From assembly GCA_037176885.1 (NCBI GenBank), contig JAWWNJ010000029.1, positions 1,302,001-1,366,000 on the forward strand: DNA of 64,000 nucleotides, given 5' to 3'. A program made the position numbers and the translations under genes. Positions 10,991 to 21,403 of the stretch are shown here, in pieces. Origin of the DNA: Favolaschia claudopus. Taxonomy: Eukaryota; Basidiomycota; Agaricomycetes; Agaricales; Mycenaceae. The notes below the pieces were generated by a model. The model saw only the letters and a program-made list of their open reading frames with translations, did not search any database and was not told the DNA's origin. Position 1 is the first letter of the stretch. The number at the start of each line of letters is the position of its first letter.

Positions 10991-11068
10991 GGCTCGACAG
11001 GGGTGGTCCGCTCTTGCACAAATTAGTATTAATTACCGCAAGGCTTCCGTTCGATTCGGGGCGAGTCA
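10991..11068 (+). ncRNA. tRNA-like Pol III element A2
   Basis: Ends GGCTCG/CGAGTC. D-like arm GGGG-TGGT-CCGC with one mismatch. Middle stem CTTGC/GCAAG with a 20-nt loop. T-arm TTCCG-TTCGATT-CGGGG. T-runs at 11090-11093 and 11095-11099. First member of an A-B pair with B1. Confidence 0.65.
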
Positions 11069-11288
11069 GGTAGTAATGTGGTGTTAGACTTTTCTTTTTC
11101 CTGACACCACGTCTTTCAATATTTTCACCGACTGATCAGTTTATCCCAGTCTACGCCTCTTGCGACCCGCGTTATCCTCGTTCAGACGAGTTAACTCAGG
11201 CTTTCAATCAAAATTATCTTCGTCTATGTATTTCACTCTTGATGCTCACTTTCCTTCGCCACCGGTGCTCGCACTTTGATTCTTGAGA

Positions 11289-11394
11289 GGCCTGATAGTG
11301 GTGGGTCCACATCCGCACAAAGTAACGTATTGATTCCACGCACAACACTTTTCACGGAGAACTCAGGTATCCCGTTCGACTCGGGATCAGGCCA
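11289..11394 (+). ncRNA. tRNA-like Pol III element B1
   Basis: Perfect 8-bp ends GGCCTGAT/ATCAGGCC. D-like arm GTGG-TGGGT-CCAC. Middle stem TCCG/CGGA with a loop of about 37 nt. T-arm TCCCG-TTCGACT-CGGGA, a perfect 5-bp stem. Eight T at 11413-11420. The best-formed member of the family. Confidence 0.7.
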
Positions 11395-11628
11395 TCTCTT
11401 CGCATTCTGCAATTTTTTTTCAGTTCTGTTTTTGCGAATAACAAGACACTGCATCTAAGACGTTTTATTGCAGCCGTACGTCCGGTCAATATTGCCCAGG
11501 AAAATGTCTTGTGTGAAGGATTGATTACTTAAGTCAGCCGTCCACCGCCTTTCCTTCCTTTAGTACTATGGTGCACCAAATTTAAATTTCTGAACATCTA
11601 CACACATTCAAAACTCCATCCGTCGAAC

Positions 11629-12167
11629 GGCTCGACAGCGGTGGTCCGCTCTTGCACAAATTAGCAATGTTGTAAACGTAATACGAAATCCCGCAAGGCT
11701 TCCGTTCGATTGGGGACGAGAGGACCCCGGTTTATACCTTTGAAGGCTAGGTCCAAACGTCGACTGATTCGCCAATTTTTGTCCGGACGTGTTTGGGACC
11801 CAAAATTTGTTTTTTGTCCGGACACGACCTAGCCTAGGATGACGTAACGCGCCAAACAGGGCAAATTTTCTTTCCCACGAGGGAAAAAAAGCTGAAAATT
11901 TCTCCGCAACTACCGTTTCTGGTGATTTCCGTCCCAATTGGCGTCGTTGAACACAGCTGGAGGGGACGGAGATTTTGTCCCGCCTATTTCGGCCGACCCA
12001 ACCTCCGAAATCTGAAAGATTTTGTCCGGACGAGAACCTAGCCAACCCGGCCGTCAGGGTGCATTTTTGTCCGGTTGGGACCTAGGTTTCGAGGCCAAAA
12101 TCGTTGATTTTTGTCCGGACCGTGGGCTACCCTTCAAAGGGATAAACCGGGGTCCTGGGACGAGTCA
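11629..12167 (+). ncRNA. tRNA-like element A3 split by a MITE
   Basis: The 5' part (11629-11720) has GGCTCG, the GCGG-TGGT-CCGC arm, middle stem CTTGC/GCAAG and the T-arm core TTCGATTGGGG. The 3' acceptor-like end CGAGTC resumes at 12161-12166 after an insertion at 11721-12156. Removing one 8-bp target duplication restores a normal subfamily A element. A TTTTTT run at about 12185 follows. Confidence 0.65.
11721..12156. mobile_element. hAT-like MITE inside element A3
   Basis: The ends are inverted repeats of about 27 nt starting AGGACCCCGGTTTAT and running to CTTTGAAGG. Flanking GGGACGAG at 11713-11720 and 12157-12164 is an exact 8-bp target-site duplication, the size made by hAT transposases. 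It is 436 bp and non-coding. The subterminal regions carry several copies of TTTTGTCCGG, a feature often seen in hAT ends. Confidence 0.8.
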
Positions 12168-12925
12168 TGGAAAATCGGGGTCAGTTTTTTGCAATCCCCA
12201 TTTGCCGATGTTTCACTAACACTACTGAAGCTTAAGGGTTATCGGTCAATCACAGTTGACGCCTTTCGCGATCCTCGACCGGCTGCTTTCATTGTCAACT
12301 GAGTTTCAATCAAACGGTTCATGCGGAGTATCGCCTGGGGATCAGACCGTTAATTCGCTTGTCACACCTTTTTACTCTGTGTTGTAAGCGGCTGCGGGAA
12401 GTTCTTGTCTTTCTTAGGATGAACGCCTTGGAATCGATTGAGAGCTGGAAAATTTGATCTTGTGTTGAATCTATTTTCGGAGAATCTGTCCAGGTTTAAA
12501 TTAGTGTGAGCACACAGTCTTCAAACCTCAGAACAAAGGACTGCTGGATATCAGTGAGATTGATAGAACGTTCTTGACTTGGGACAGACGATTATCTGCC
12601 AGATGACTAGTACTGTACTGTAACTGCTTCGACAGTTCTCCCCGTTCGCGTACTTCTCAAAGGATTGAGTCTCGCGCATCTTTCCTTTATAATGTCAGGT
12701 CGGCGATTTTCACGAGAAGTTATTCGACCTCGCTGCCCTCTAAGAATTGGGAGTCTGCACGGTAAATTCAATCGCAATTCAAGCCTACATACATCATTCT
12801 AGTCGGCCTCTCAAAATGCACAAAGCAAGTCATTCAGCGAAGTAAGTATCCGAGTCCCTTGAACATCTGCATGGTTGACTTGCGAAATCTATACCCAATA
12901 TACATCGAAAATCTCATACCACTAC

Positions 12926-13021
12926 GGCTCGTTAGCGGGAGACCCGCGTCTGCAGTTGCTGGATGGTATGAGACCAAGGTGTACCGGCAGGATACTCCCC
13001 GTTCGAATCGGGGGCGAGCTA
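12926..13021 (+). ncRNA. tRNA-like Pol III element C2
   Basis: Ends GGCTCG/CGAGCT with one G.U where C1 has A-U. D-like arm GCGGG/CCCGC. Middle stem TCTGC/GCAGG with a loop of about 34 nt. T-arm CCCCG-TTCGAAT-CGGGG. TTTTT at 13032-13036. Confidence 0.65.
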
Positions 13022-13413
13022 TACATGCGAATTTTTCGAATGCTTTTTCTTTCTTTTTTTCCGCAGTGGTGCACACCGGAAAGATCTTTCTTTTTTGCTT
13101 GAAAACTTCGGTCGCGCCTATGTGATGTAAAATCTCTTAGTTCCATGACACCCGATGACTCGTGGAACGAGCAAGAGCAAGAATCGCTGCGAAAAGCAAC
13201 TACGTTATCCAAGCGTTTGGATGTAAGTAATAATATAATAATTAAAGTATACGCCAGGATCGTGCACCGAATCGAACGAAATCACCCAAAAGATCTAAGT
13301 CTTAGTCAACCCAAATTTGATGCTCATCGGGACCACCACGACGGTTCTCAAACGATGCCAACGAGCGCCTAGGTAAAAATCGCAAAAAATGGCCATGGCG
13401 GAATACTGGGCAA

Positions 13414-13514
13414 GGCTCGTTCCCGAATCGAACGGTAAGTTTCTCTGCTGTGCTAATTTCAATGAGTCACCACCTCAATAAACTGCGCAGATGCGGTATG
13501 CCCGCCAACGAGCC
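13414..13514 (-). ncRNA. tRNA-like Pol III element D2
   Basis: Perfect 8-bp ends GGCTCGTT/AACGAGCC. D-like arm GCGG-GCATA-CCGC. Perfect middle stem TCTGC/GCAGA, where D1 has TTGC/GCAG. T-arm TACCG-TTCGATT-CGGGA. A-run at about 13384-13389 (minus-strand T-run). Confidence 0.6.
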
Positions 13515-13750
13515 ATGATTGTGGGAGATGAACGCCACGATATAAGTACTGTATTCTGCAATGTTGATGTTGAATGAAATCTGAGCAACGGACAAGGAAA
13601 CGAAAGGAAAAGAGAGGCTGGATCCGACGCACTGACAAACGGAATGGGTGTTTACCCTGCCGGAAAACCACTTGTGCAATATAATCTTTGGGCTTACTTT
13701 GAACTTCACCGAGATTCAAATTCGGGAAAAAAGAACTTCGCAGAATCAAA

Positions 13751-13845
13751 ACTCGTGAATCCCGAATCGAACAGGAACAGAGAATCCGGTAGCCGAGGAA
13801 TTACGCAGATGCGGCATTCACTGTACCCACCAAAGTACGTGTACT
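13751..13845 (-). ncRNA. Decayed tRNA-like element E2
   Basis: Minus-strand T-arm TTCCTG-TTCGATT-CGGGA followed by TTCACGAGT. The 5' part keeps GCCGCATCTGCG but not a partner for the 3' end. An AAAAAA run at about 13727 lies in the terminator position. Confidence 0.4.
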
Positions 13846-13926
13846 ACAACGGTGAGGATGTGAACTCAAACAAAGAGGAAAATTAGGAATATGGATACTA
13901 ATGCGCAAAAAAAGACAAACGCGACA

Positions 13927-13950
13927 TCATGCCTTGTGCCGAGTCGAACG
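13927..13950 (-). ncRNA. Isolated T-arm remnant, copy 2
   Basis: GTCG-TTCGACT-CGGCACAAGGCATG on the minus strand, the duplicate of the remnant at 6579. AAAAAAA lies just downstream on that strand (about 13905). No 5' half. Confidence 0.3.
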
Positions 13951-14379
13951 ACGAACACCATCCAAAGAATGGGACTCTCTTTCAAATTTTTAATGGGTCC
14001 CAACGAATTCTAGCATCTTCCAAGAGCTTCACGGATTCCCATTCCCGAGTCTTGACTCTTTTCTGGCGGCAGTGATGCAACTGTTTGAAATGGTTCAAAT
14101 TAAATTCAATACCTATTGGCTCGATTGACAATTTCGCGCCGGAAGACCTCGCGATACCAGTCGGGCGCCGGAGCTTCAGATGTTGTTGGAATTTCACGCT
14201 CGAGAACATAACTCGAATCAACGAAAGCCGAACAAGATTTTTGGTCACGGAACAATCACGGAATATCATTGATCAAACCGCGACAAATAGCGCGACATAC
14301 CTCTTCCCCGAAAATCTTCCACTCCCGGTGCGTCTATCGCCTCAAGCTTGGAGGAGCAGCAGTAGATGATGCCGCACGG

Positions 14380-16090
14380 GTCACACCGGCAAAAACCCTG
14401 GTAAGACAGAGCCGTCTCCACTCCTCGACGACCCGATAACGACGTGCTACGTCAATTTGATTTTGATAGTGGAGAACGGAGAAGACGAGTGCGTTGAGGG
14501 CTCGAAGGAAGCGGTGGATGGGGAGGAGACGAGGGAATGCCGGGGAGGGTATTTCATGACCGTTATGCGAGTGTGCGGAGGTGAGTAGGTGGAGTCCGAT
14601 TCGACATCCACGGCTAGAGCTGACCTGGCGACTACAACAACCGCAGGTACGAGGACATATGTTGTAGCGTCTGTCTACGAGAGACTACCTGGCGACCGCA
14701 GCGGAGAAAGATTGCGAGATAGGTCATGCGGGCGCTATCGATGGAGGCGCTATGGCCGTCGGTGGGGCACATTCACCTAGGTAAGTTAAAGAGGGTCTCT
14801 TCACGCAGTATAGCTCCAGGCTAATCCGTCGATCGCGGAAGCGTCGCCCAGAGTCAGCGATCAGAGTGTCTCCCACCCTCCCAACCCATCCATCGATCCT
14901 TGCTCGCCCTCCGTCCATTCAAACTCCACGTTCACGCCGTCTCCAACGATCAAGACGAGTGCGCTGCGGCTCTTCATCCAGTGACATGGTGGATCCACAC
15001 CATGCATAGACACCGTCCCGTCCCCGCCTCTGCATCTCCGCCTGCCCGTCGTTCCACGCACTTCTGCGACACCCCTCCCTTTATTTGCTATATTCCCGCT
15101 TCAGACTAGGGGTAGGGGCGAGGAGATGCTACGCAGCGTACGAAGGTAGACAGACAGAGGCTTGTACGTGACGTGCGATTCGGATCCTCGTTTCTCGCCT
15201 TCTGCTCTAAGTTCTAACTTCGTCGTCCAGTCCTTGATCTCGCCCTCGCCCTACTTCACTGCAGTCGTTCTCCGCGTTGCGACGCTATACGGGCAAGATG
15301 GGAGTAGATGGAGCGGTGTTGGCGCCGGAGAGAGCGAGGGAGCGATGATGCTGAGAGGCGTGTAGCGTATCGATGCGAGGAGGTACGACTGCGATGTGGA
15401 GGAGGGTGTCGTCGGTCGAACACGGCTTGTGAATTCACCCCCGCTTCCCATCCTCAGCGTCAACGCCACCGCCGTCAGGTGTCGGCGGTTTACGATTCCC
15501 GTCCCTCGCCTCACGCGCCCTACACGCCCATATCCAAGTTTCCCCCACCTCGTCTACGCTCGACAAGTATAGGCGCAATACCTTCATCTTCCCTCTCTCC
15601 CCCTCGACGCCACTCCCGCCCGCCTACGAGTGCTCCTCTCTCCTGCATTCGACGCCCCCCGCCCTCCCCGACCTAATCCCACCCTCCCGTCGTCGCATCC
15701 TTTCCCGCATCCCGCCATCTTCTCAACAGCGAGATCACTCCCCTGCCCATTCGGCATCACGCGCGGACGTATAGAGCAGTCAGAGTATACGGCTGGACGA
15801 GGTGGCGATGGCGATGGCGATGATGTCGTTCGTACAAACGACGCCGGTGGGAGGGAGGAAGGTGTGTGTAAGGGCGAGCGAGAAGAGGGGAGGGATTGAG
15901 GAGCAAGGGGAGTGCGGGATAGTCGCGTTAGCGTGCGTCGTTGGCGGGGATTCGGTGGAGGACGGGGAGGGGAGGGGAGGGCACGCCTGATGATCGCCCT
16001 GGGTGAATACCGCAGGGACAAGCCAAATGGTCTGTTCCTCATCCTCGTTACCCTTGGGTATTCTCATATCACCTAACATACCCCTTGATT
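14380..16090. other. GC-rich non-coding stretch
   Basis: Counterpart of 6880-8350. Many overlapping frames of low complexity (proline-, serine- and arginine-rich in all frames), no domain, no convincing introns. I see no gene here. Confidence 0.45.
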
Positions 16091-16096
16091 ACCACC

Positions 16097-16135
16097 GGCT
16101 CTACAGCGGTGGTCCGCTCCTGCATACCATAGGTG
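16097..16135 (+). ncRNA. Truncated tRNA-like element A4 (5' half)
   Basis: GGCTCTACAGCGG and TGGTCCGCTCCTGCA match the subfamily A 5' half, including the GCGG-TGGT-CCGC arm. No T-arm follows within 130 nt. Confidence 0.4.
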
Positions 16136-16283
16136 AAGATGAAACAATGCATTCGTCGACCTTTAGAGTCTGAAGTATGCGATCAATTCAACCGTACGCC
16201 GCCTTTCTTTCTTTCTTCTCAACGCATTGTACGTGCCAAGTGTCTAACACCCACAATACAGGCTCCACGCTTAATTTCTATAC

Positions 16284-16320
16284 GGCTCGACAGCGGTGGT
16301 CCGCTCTTGCACAACTTATG
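16284..16320 (+). ncRNA. Truncated tRNA-like element A5 (5' half)
   Basis: Carries GGCTCGACAGCGG then TGGTCCGCTCTTGCACAA, as in A2, but no middle-stem 3' strand and no T-arm. Upstream it keeps CTAACACCC, shared with A7. Confidence 0.4.
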
Positions 16321-16441
16321 GTCGCTTGTGTGTCAGCCTGAGTACAACAGCAGCTTCATTTTTCTACTCCCCGGTTTTTGATGTTTCGACGCTACCGAGC
16401 GATTAATGAGTTGGACCCACATCTCGACTCTCACCTCGAAC

Positions 16442-16482
16442 GGCCTGACAGTGGTGGGTGGGTCCACATCCGCACAAATTTC
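16442..16482 (+). ncRNA. Truncated tRNA-like element B2 (5' half)
   Basis: GGCCTGACAGTGGTGGG with an extra GTGG insertion, then TCCACATCCGCACAAATT as in subfamily B. It ends where the subfamily C3 block begins, so the B copy was cut by the rearrangement that placed C3. Confidence 0.45.
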
Positions 16483-16519
16483 ATACCCAATAGTCATCCA
16501 ATCCAGTGCCACCATGTAC

Positions 16520-16615
16520 AGCTCGTTAGCGGGAGACCGCGTTTGCGGTTGCTGGATAGTGAGTGGACCTGCGTAACCTGGCAGAATCCTCCCCGTTCGA
16601 ATCGGGGGCGAGCTA
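16520..16615 (+). ncRNA. tRNA-like Pol III element C3
   Basis: Ends AGCTCG/CGAGCT. D-like arm GCGG-GAGA-CCGC. Middle stem TTTGC/GCAGA, a paired change relative to TCTGC/GCAGG in C1 and C2. T-arm CCCCG-TTCGAAT-CGGGG. T-runs from about 16626. Confidence 0.65.
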
Positions 16616-16899
16616 TACGTACGGATTTTGGGGTGCTTTTTCTTTCTTTTTTTCTTTCTTTGTCCGCCTGGACTGTGGTGCATACCCTAATCATTTCCTG
16701 TTTCCTTGAAACTTCCATTTCATTCCATGCAATCAGTTTGTTGGCGGTGACTAGGCGCGCCTGCGTGGTCTCAATTCTCTCATTCCATGACACGTGGTGA
16801 CCCCATGGAATTCGTGGATGAGCGAGTCCTGCACACTCAAACTCGCACGAATCAAAAACCATTGAATCTGACCTGTTCTTATAGGCTTAGATCCGTTCA

Positions 16900-17740
16900 G
16901 TTCGAACGCATGTTTTGATATTTGTCGTTTCTTTCTTTTCATCTTTGGTTTCACACTGAGACTGAGATTTTGCTAGAAACGAGACTATCTTGGCCGCCAT
17001 TGCTTCAAATAACCCGCCTCTGGAACGAGGCACTCATTACATCAGATCGATAAATGATATGCGACGATCGTGAGTTTCCTTCGCACCATCAACATCGTCG
17101 CAGACTGAACTCGAGGGCTAATCATACCCGTGAAACCATCCAAGTCGGGACTCCCAAAATATCCGTGTCGGAATCTCCACGTCCTGTTAGTTAATCTCTA
17201 GGTACGGCGTGTCCATTCCGCCGTGGCCCGTTACAGGACCCTGAGGCAACCAACAACCAGCAGCGGGTTCACATTTTCGCGGCCGTGAGGCACAACCGAA
17301 CCTTGTACCTCCAAACTGACATTTCTTGGGCCAGTCGTTGCGCTACAAAACATTTTTTTGCGGTATTCATCGCGGTCCTTGAGTCGTTTTGACCACACGC
17401 AGTCTTTGAGCTCATGCAAACGCCCGGGAAATTCTCCGTGAGTAGACTGGAGCTTTCTTGTGTCTGCCTTGTTGAAGATCTTTCCCTTCGCTGTTCTGCA
17501 ACAAGAAGCTACGGGGTCATGGCAGTTCCCTGACGAACAGCCACTCCTTCTATCCGTACCTGGAGTGCGATGTGTATGAAACATATGTTCTTGTCGACGA
17601 TCTTTGCCTCTTCGTGTGGGAACTACGGTAGATGATCGCATATATCTTCAACACTTGATTGATTCCCAACTCCTTCCCGCAGATACTCAACTATAAGTGA
17701 GCCCACTCTCCGACATTCATTCTCTTCAGCGCCCCAACGC
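16900..17740. other. Intergenic, no gene recognised
   Basis: A minus-strand frame at 17231-17641 has a lysine/arginine-rich stretch ending in a stop, but no domain and no splice support. The 60 bases before 17742 are the presumed promoter and leader of the next gene. Confidence 0.4.
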
Positions 17741-17741
17741 C

Positions 17742-19672
17742 ATGCTTTCCCTTCGCCATAGTGCCATTCCACTTGACAACGTGCTGGGACCCTGGTTTCT
17801 GGGTGTTGTTGTTTCGTCCATGTAAGTCGTCGAAAACTTTCGCTCCATGTTTATCAACCATTTCTCCGTCAGCATTTTCGGAATCACCTCGCTACAAGTG
17901 AGCATGCAAATTCACAACCGTCCAATCTGATCATGTATGACAAAGGTCTATGGATACTATACCCGATTTTCGTCTCGAGATCCTCTATTTCTCAAAATCT
18001 TTGTGCGCTCAAAGCTTTCCATTCATTTATTGAATAATCACTGAATCGCAGTAGGTTGCAGCCCTGTGGTAAGATTCACAGCAAGGACCCATTTTTATTG
18101 TTCCTCTTGGTAGACTCAATTCACAGTGCCCTTCAAACGTTTCATTTGGCGTTGCTTATCATGTCCTATTACGCTGCGTCAGTAACGAACTTCGGAGACT
18201 ACGTTGGACTCGGCATAGAGCCATGGTACCCGTGATATACTTCGAGCGCGATTTGCTGATTGACAATATCTACAGGAGCTTACGCGTACGAACGAATAAT
18301 TCTCTCTCTCTCGGTGTGCTGACGCCACAACTCACAGGCGCAAGTTGTCGTCGGCGGTACTCAATGGCTTCTTCTGTCCGCATAGTTCCCCACTCACCGT
18401 CTTCAGCTGTTCTTGCAACTCTGGTTCAAACGTTGGTCCCTCCGGCTCTCTGAGCGATTGCAATCCCTCACACGGTCCAGATTCTATGCCTACCGTATCT
18501 GGACTCTATCCGGGAAATCAGAACATAGATACATGGCTTCCGGCCTGCCCGCTTTCATTGTCAGTGACTTGTCCATCCCATACGAAAACAATCAGAAATT
18601 CTTGCAGCTCCTTTTTTCCGCCGGTGAACTGGGTGAGCGGCACTCCGATTCAGAGGGATGCAAATCTGACGATTTGTAATATCCATAGCTATGAGTATCG
18701 GTTTGTCCCCACTGTTCTCAAGTTCTGTGATACTGGCATGACGATTCATAGCTTACACTGTCAAAATGCAAGTTTGATCCTGTCTCAAATTTTGCGGCTC
18801 TCACTGAGCAAGTAGATCGCCGAACCTCACTCGAAATCCGCCGGATATCGCCGTGCGCGAATTTTCATGCGCTTGCAGGTCCGTTTTGACCAGTTTACAG
18901 CACTTCATCATTAGTGGGCTATCCTTAGAGATGATCTGCAATTTGTTAATCACCGGTGGGATCGTGACCAACCTTCGGAAATCGCGGTCCAAATTCGAAA
19001 GGTGTCCCTCCTTGTTCCACGTTGATTTTGAATTCTCATGTCCGTACTCCAGATCAAACCGAGTGATCAACATTCTCATTGTATACATTGTTAATAGCAA
19101 TGCGCTTACATTGTAGAATGAAGTTCAATTCTCCGTATCCTTGCTCTGAATTAACAACCCCATTCCTCCTTAGGCTGTTTGCTGTGTGCACTATTGCAGT
19201 GGTGAGCTATATGGGCCGACATACTAGTCCATTATTGACAAGACTCCAGTACGTTTGTTCCCAAACGACGTTGGTTTATCTGTTGTAAGAAGAGAGAGAT
19301 TTTTCGTTTCTAATATGCGCTGACTATAGTCCATCACACATACTTAGCTTCTTTCTTGTTCTTGTCCATCGTAAGAACTTTTCACAACTACCGAGTCCCT
19401 CACTCTGAGGCGAATTACAGTCTATGCGTGCAGCTTCATGTCGATGTGGGTTCCCTCTTCGTACTGTTCTTTCAAGCCGCTGAAAACGGTGGGGCACATG
19501 TTGCAGACTCAATTCTCGTCAATACCTTCAAACTCAACTGCAGAGTGCCCAAGAAATGGTTTTGGTTGCGACGGACCAGTTGGATACGAGAGGAACACGA
19601 GGCACAGAAAATACAGGTGCAGTAGCATTTAAGAAGGCCAAGGAGAGGGACGCGGAAGCGTTCGAAATGTAG
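17742..19672 (+). CDS. DUF6534-type multi-pass membrane protein
   Basis: Predicted integral membrane protein of unknown role, from a family greatly expanded in agaricomycetes. The ATG at 17742 opens a short exon with an LGPWFLGVVVSSM helix that splices (GTAAGT) to a frame with FGITSLQVYGYYTRF. Later exons supply a second and third helix (LVDSIHSALQTFHLALLIMS), FYAYRIWTLSGK, the family-typical lead-in LRKSRSKFER followed by VINILIVYIVNSNALT, and FAVCTIAVVSY. The last exon (LNSRQYLQTQLQ to AFEM) ends with TAG at 19670-19672. At least six introns are needed and some junctions near 18300-18480 are uncertain, so a mild defect cannot be ruled out. Confidence 0.65.
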
Positions 19673-20033
19673 CGAATCGTCGCATAAACGTCATCTAAAG
19701 CTTTCTCGTTGCAACCTACATGAGCTTTAATTCGTTCGCACAGAGTTGGACACTAGAGCTGCGACTTTGCTCAATAAATTTGTTCGGGAATTCGTGTGGG
19801 CAGGAGAAGATTTACTATCTTGATATAGTCAGATTCGATTAGGTCTATGTCGTGGTAATGCCACGCGCAGAGTGTCGTTTTTCCTCCCTTCATTTCTCAA
19901 CGCTGAACCTGCAGTAATGTTTTTTTTTGCCTGCAGCTGTTCAGACATCTCTTTTTCCGTTCGTTCACCGTCATCTCATCTAGGTCACCCGAAAGCACGC
20001 TGATATCCAATAACATGCCCCTCGATTTTCGTC

Positions 20034-20124
20034 GGCTCGACAGCGGTGGTCCGCTTCTGCATACCATGATTGGAAACACAAAGCATCCCTGCCAGGGCAC
20101 CTCCGTTCGATTCGGGGCGAGTCA
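20034..20124 (+). ncRNA. tRNA-like Pol III element A6
   Basis: Ends GGCTCG/CGAGTC. D-like arm GCGG-TGGT-CCGC. T-arm CTCCG-TTCGATT-CGGGG. The middle stem is imperfect (CTGC against GCCAG). TTTTT at 20147-20151. Upstream TAACATGCCCCTCGATTTT is shared with A4 and A8. Confidence 0.6.
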
Positions 20125-20312
20125 TGCGTCTCATCCAATCCGTTTGTTTTTCTCGACTCCCCGTTCACCGTTTTGACGCTACTGCCCCTCTACATTCATG
20201 CGTCTGACTCTCGGCTCGGTAGTCTCGTCGGGCGTCGTTCAATCAAATCCTGCTTCACAACTACTTACTGTCTTGCATACAACAAAATCTCAAGTTATAC
20301 TCTGCCTCAAAA

Positions 20313-20412
20313 GGCCTGATTGTGGTGGTCCACATCCGCACAAAATTCGAAAATCGTTCCCAACACTTTCTGCGGGTTACTAAAGTATCCCGTTCGACTC
20401 GGGGTCAGGCCG
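20313..20412 (+). ncRNA. tRNA-like Pol III element B3
   Basis: Ends GGCCTGAT/GTCAGGCC. D-like arm GTGG-TGGT-CCAC. 6-bp middle stem ATCCGC/GCGGGT. T-arm TCCCG-TTCGACT-CGGGG. Seven T at 20433-20439. Second member of the A6-B3 pair. Confidence 0.65.
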
Positions 20413-20642
20413 TTGATCTGCTTTCCGCAACCTTTTTTTGTTTTGTTTCTGCAGGTGTTGTTAGCACTACATGCGAGGCTTTTCGTTTCGTACGTCTGGT
20501 CAATAATCCCCAGTGAATTGCAGTACCTTTGCGCCAGATCGATCAATTTCATTTCCACTGTCCATCGCCTTTCCTTCTTCTCAACGCAATGTGCCAGACA
20601 CAAAATAGCTAACACCCGCGATGCAGAGCCGGATCTTCGTAC

Positions 20643-20735
20643 GGCTCGAAAGCGGTGGTCCGCTCTTGCACAAATTAACATGTCGAAAGTGTCATATTAA
20701 ATCCCGCAAGCCTCTGTTCGATTCCGGGCGAGTCA
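20643..20735 (+). ncRNA. tRNA-like Pol III element A7
   Basis: Ends GGCTCG/CGAGTC. D-like arm GCGG-TGGT-CCGC. Middle stem CTTGC/GCAAG. T-arm CTCTG-TTCGATT-CCGGG, with a shifted T-stem. TTTTT at 20750-20754. Upstream CTAACACCC as in A5. Confidence 0.6.
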
Positions 20736-20971
20736 TGCAGTGTGGCGAGTTTTTGCGTTTTGTTTTGTGACTCCAGGTACTTCAATCTTGTTGACGCTAT
20801 TGGGAGATTCGTCAGTTGAGTCCAGGGTCGTCCTTTAGTTCAGCGCCCTTGAATGAAAAAGTATCGTCGTCTTCTTGAACACTGGCAAGACTTTCGACTT
20901 CTCCCGCTTCACATCTTACCATGTTTCATAGAACGAACAACAAACCTTGCAGCTCGACCCTCATCTTGAAC

Positions 20972-21087
20972 GGCTTGATGGTGGTGGGTCCACATCCGCG
21001 CAAATTGGAAGATTGATTCTGTCCCCAGCACTTCATGCGGAGTAATCAAATATGAGTAGGTATCCCGTTCGACTCAAAATCAGGCTT
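20972..21087 (+). ncRNA. tRNA-like element B4 with a broken T-stem
   Basis: Ends GGCTTGAT/ATCAGGCT. D-like arm GTGG-TGGGT-CCAC. Middle stem TCCGC/GCGGA. The 5' T-stem TCCCG and loop TTCGACT are intact, but the 3' strand reads CAAAA instead of CGGGA, so the T-stem cannot form. T-run at about 21109-21115. Likely recently inactivated. Confidence 0.55.
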
Positions 21088-21403
21088 GTCGAAATATCCC
21101 TGGACGCCTTTTTTTGCACGATAGGCGTGCAGCATTTAGCAACCTTGGCTGTTGTAGCAAATTTTAGCTTGCGCACGCGCATCTGTGTGAGAAATCGAGC
21201 ATCCGCGCGAGCGTTTCGGTGCATAGAAGAAACCGTTACACCGTATAATAAGTATAGTACGTACAAGTGTACAAGTACCGAGACGAAGCCTGAGTAGACT
21301 TTTTGCAGAGCTTAAGCAAGCAAGATGAAGATGATTAGTTAGCAAGTCGGAGTAGCGAGACGGAGTCGACACACGCACAAAACCGCCAGAACACACCTCC
21401 CCC

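Larger units (their letters stand above)
12595..15755. repeat. Segmental duplication, copy 2
   Basis: Diverged copy of 5515-7880 with the same order of blocks: GCCAGATGACT, TCTCAAAGGAT, AGTCTGCACGGTAA, elements C2, D2 and E2, GCCTTGTGCCGAGTC, CGACAAATAGC, GACATCCACGGCTAGAGCTGA, TAGCTCCAGGCTAATCCGTCG and CAGCGAGATCACTCCC. A shorter third copy (element C3 plus CTGTGGTGCATACC and TTCCATGACACG) lies at about 16500-16830. Confidence 0.75.

Noticed and set aside
12926..20735. tRNA-Cys(GCA) assignment for elements with TGCA in the middle loop
   Set aside because: TGCA is present in C2 and several A copies but replaced by TGCG in C1 and C3 and CGCA in B copies, so it is not a conserved anticodon.
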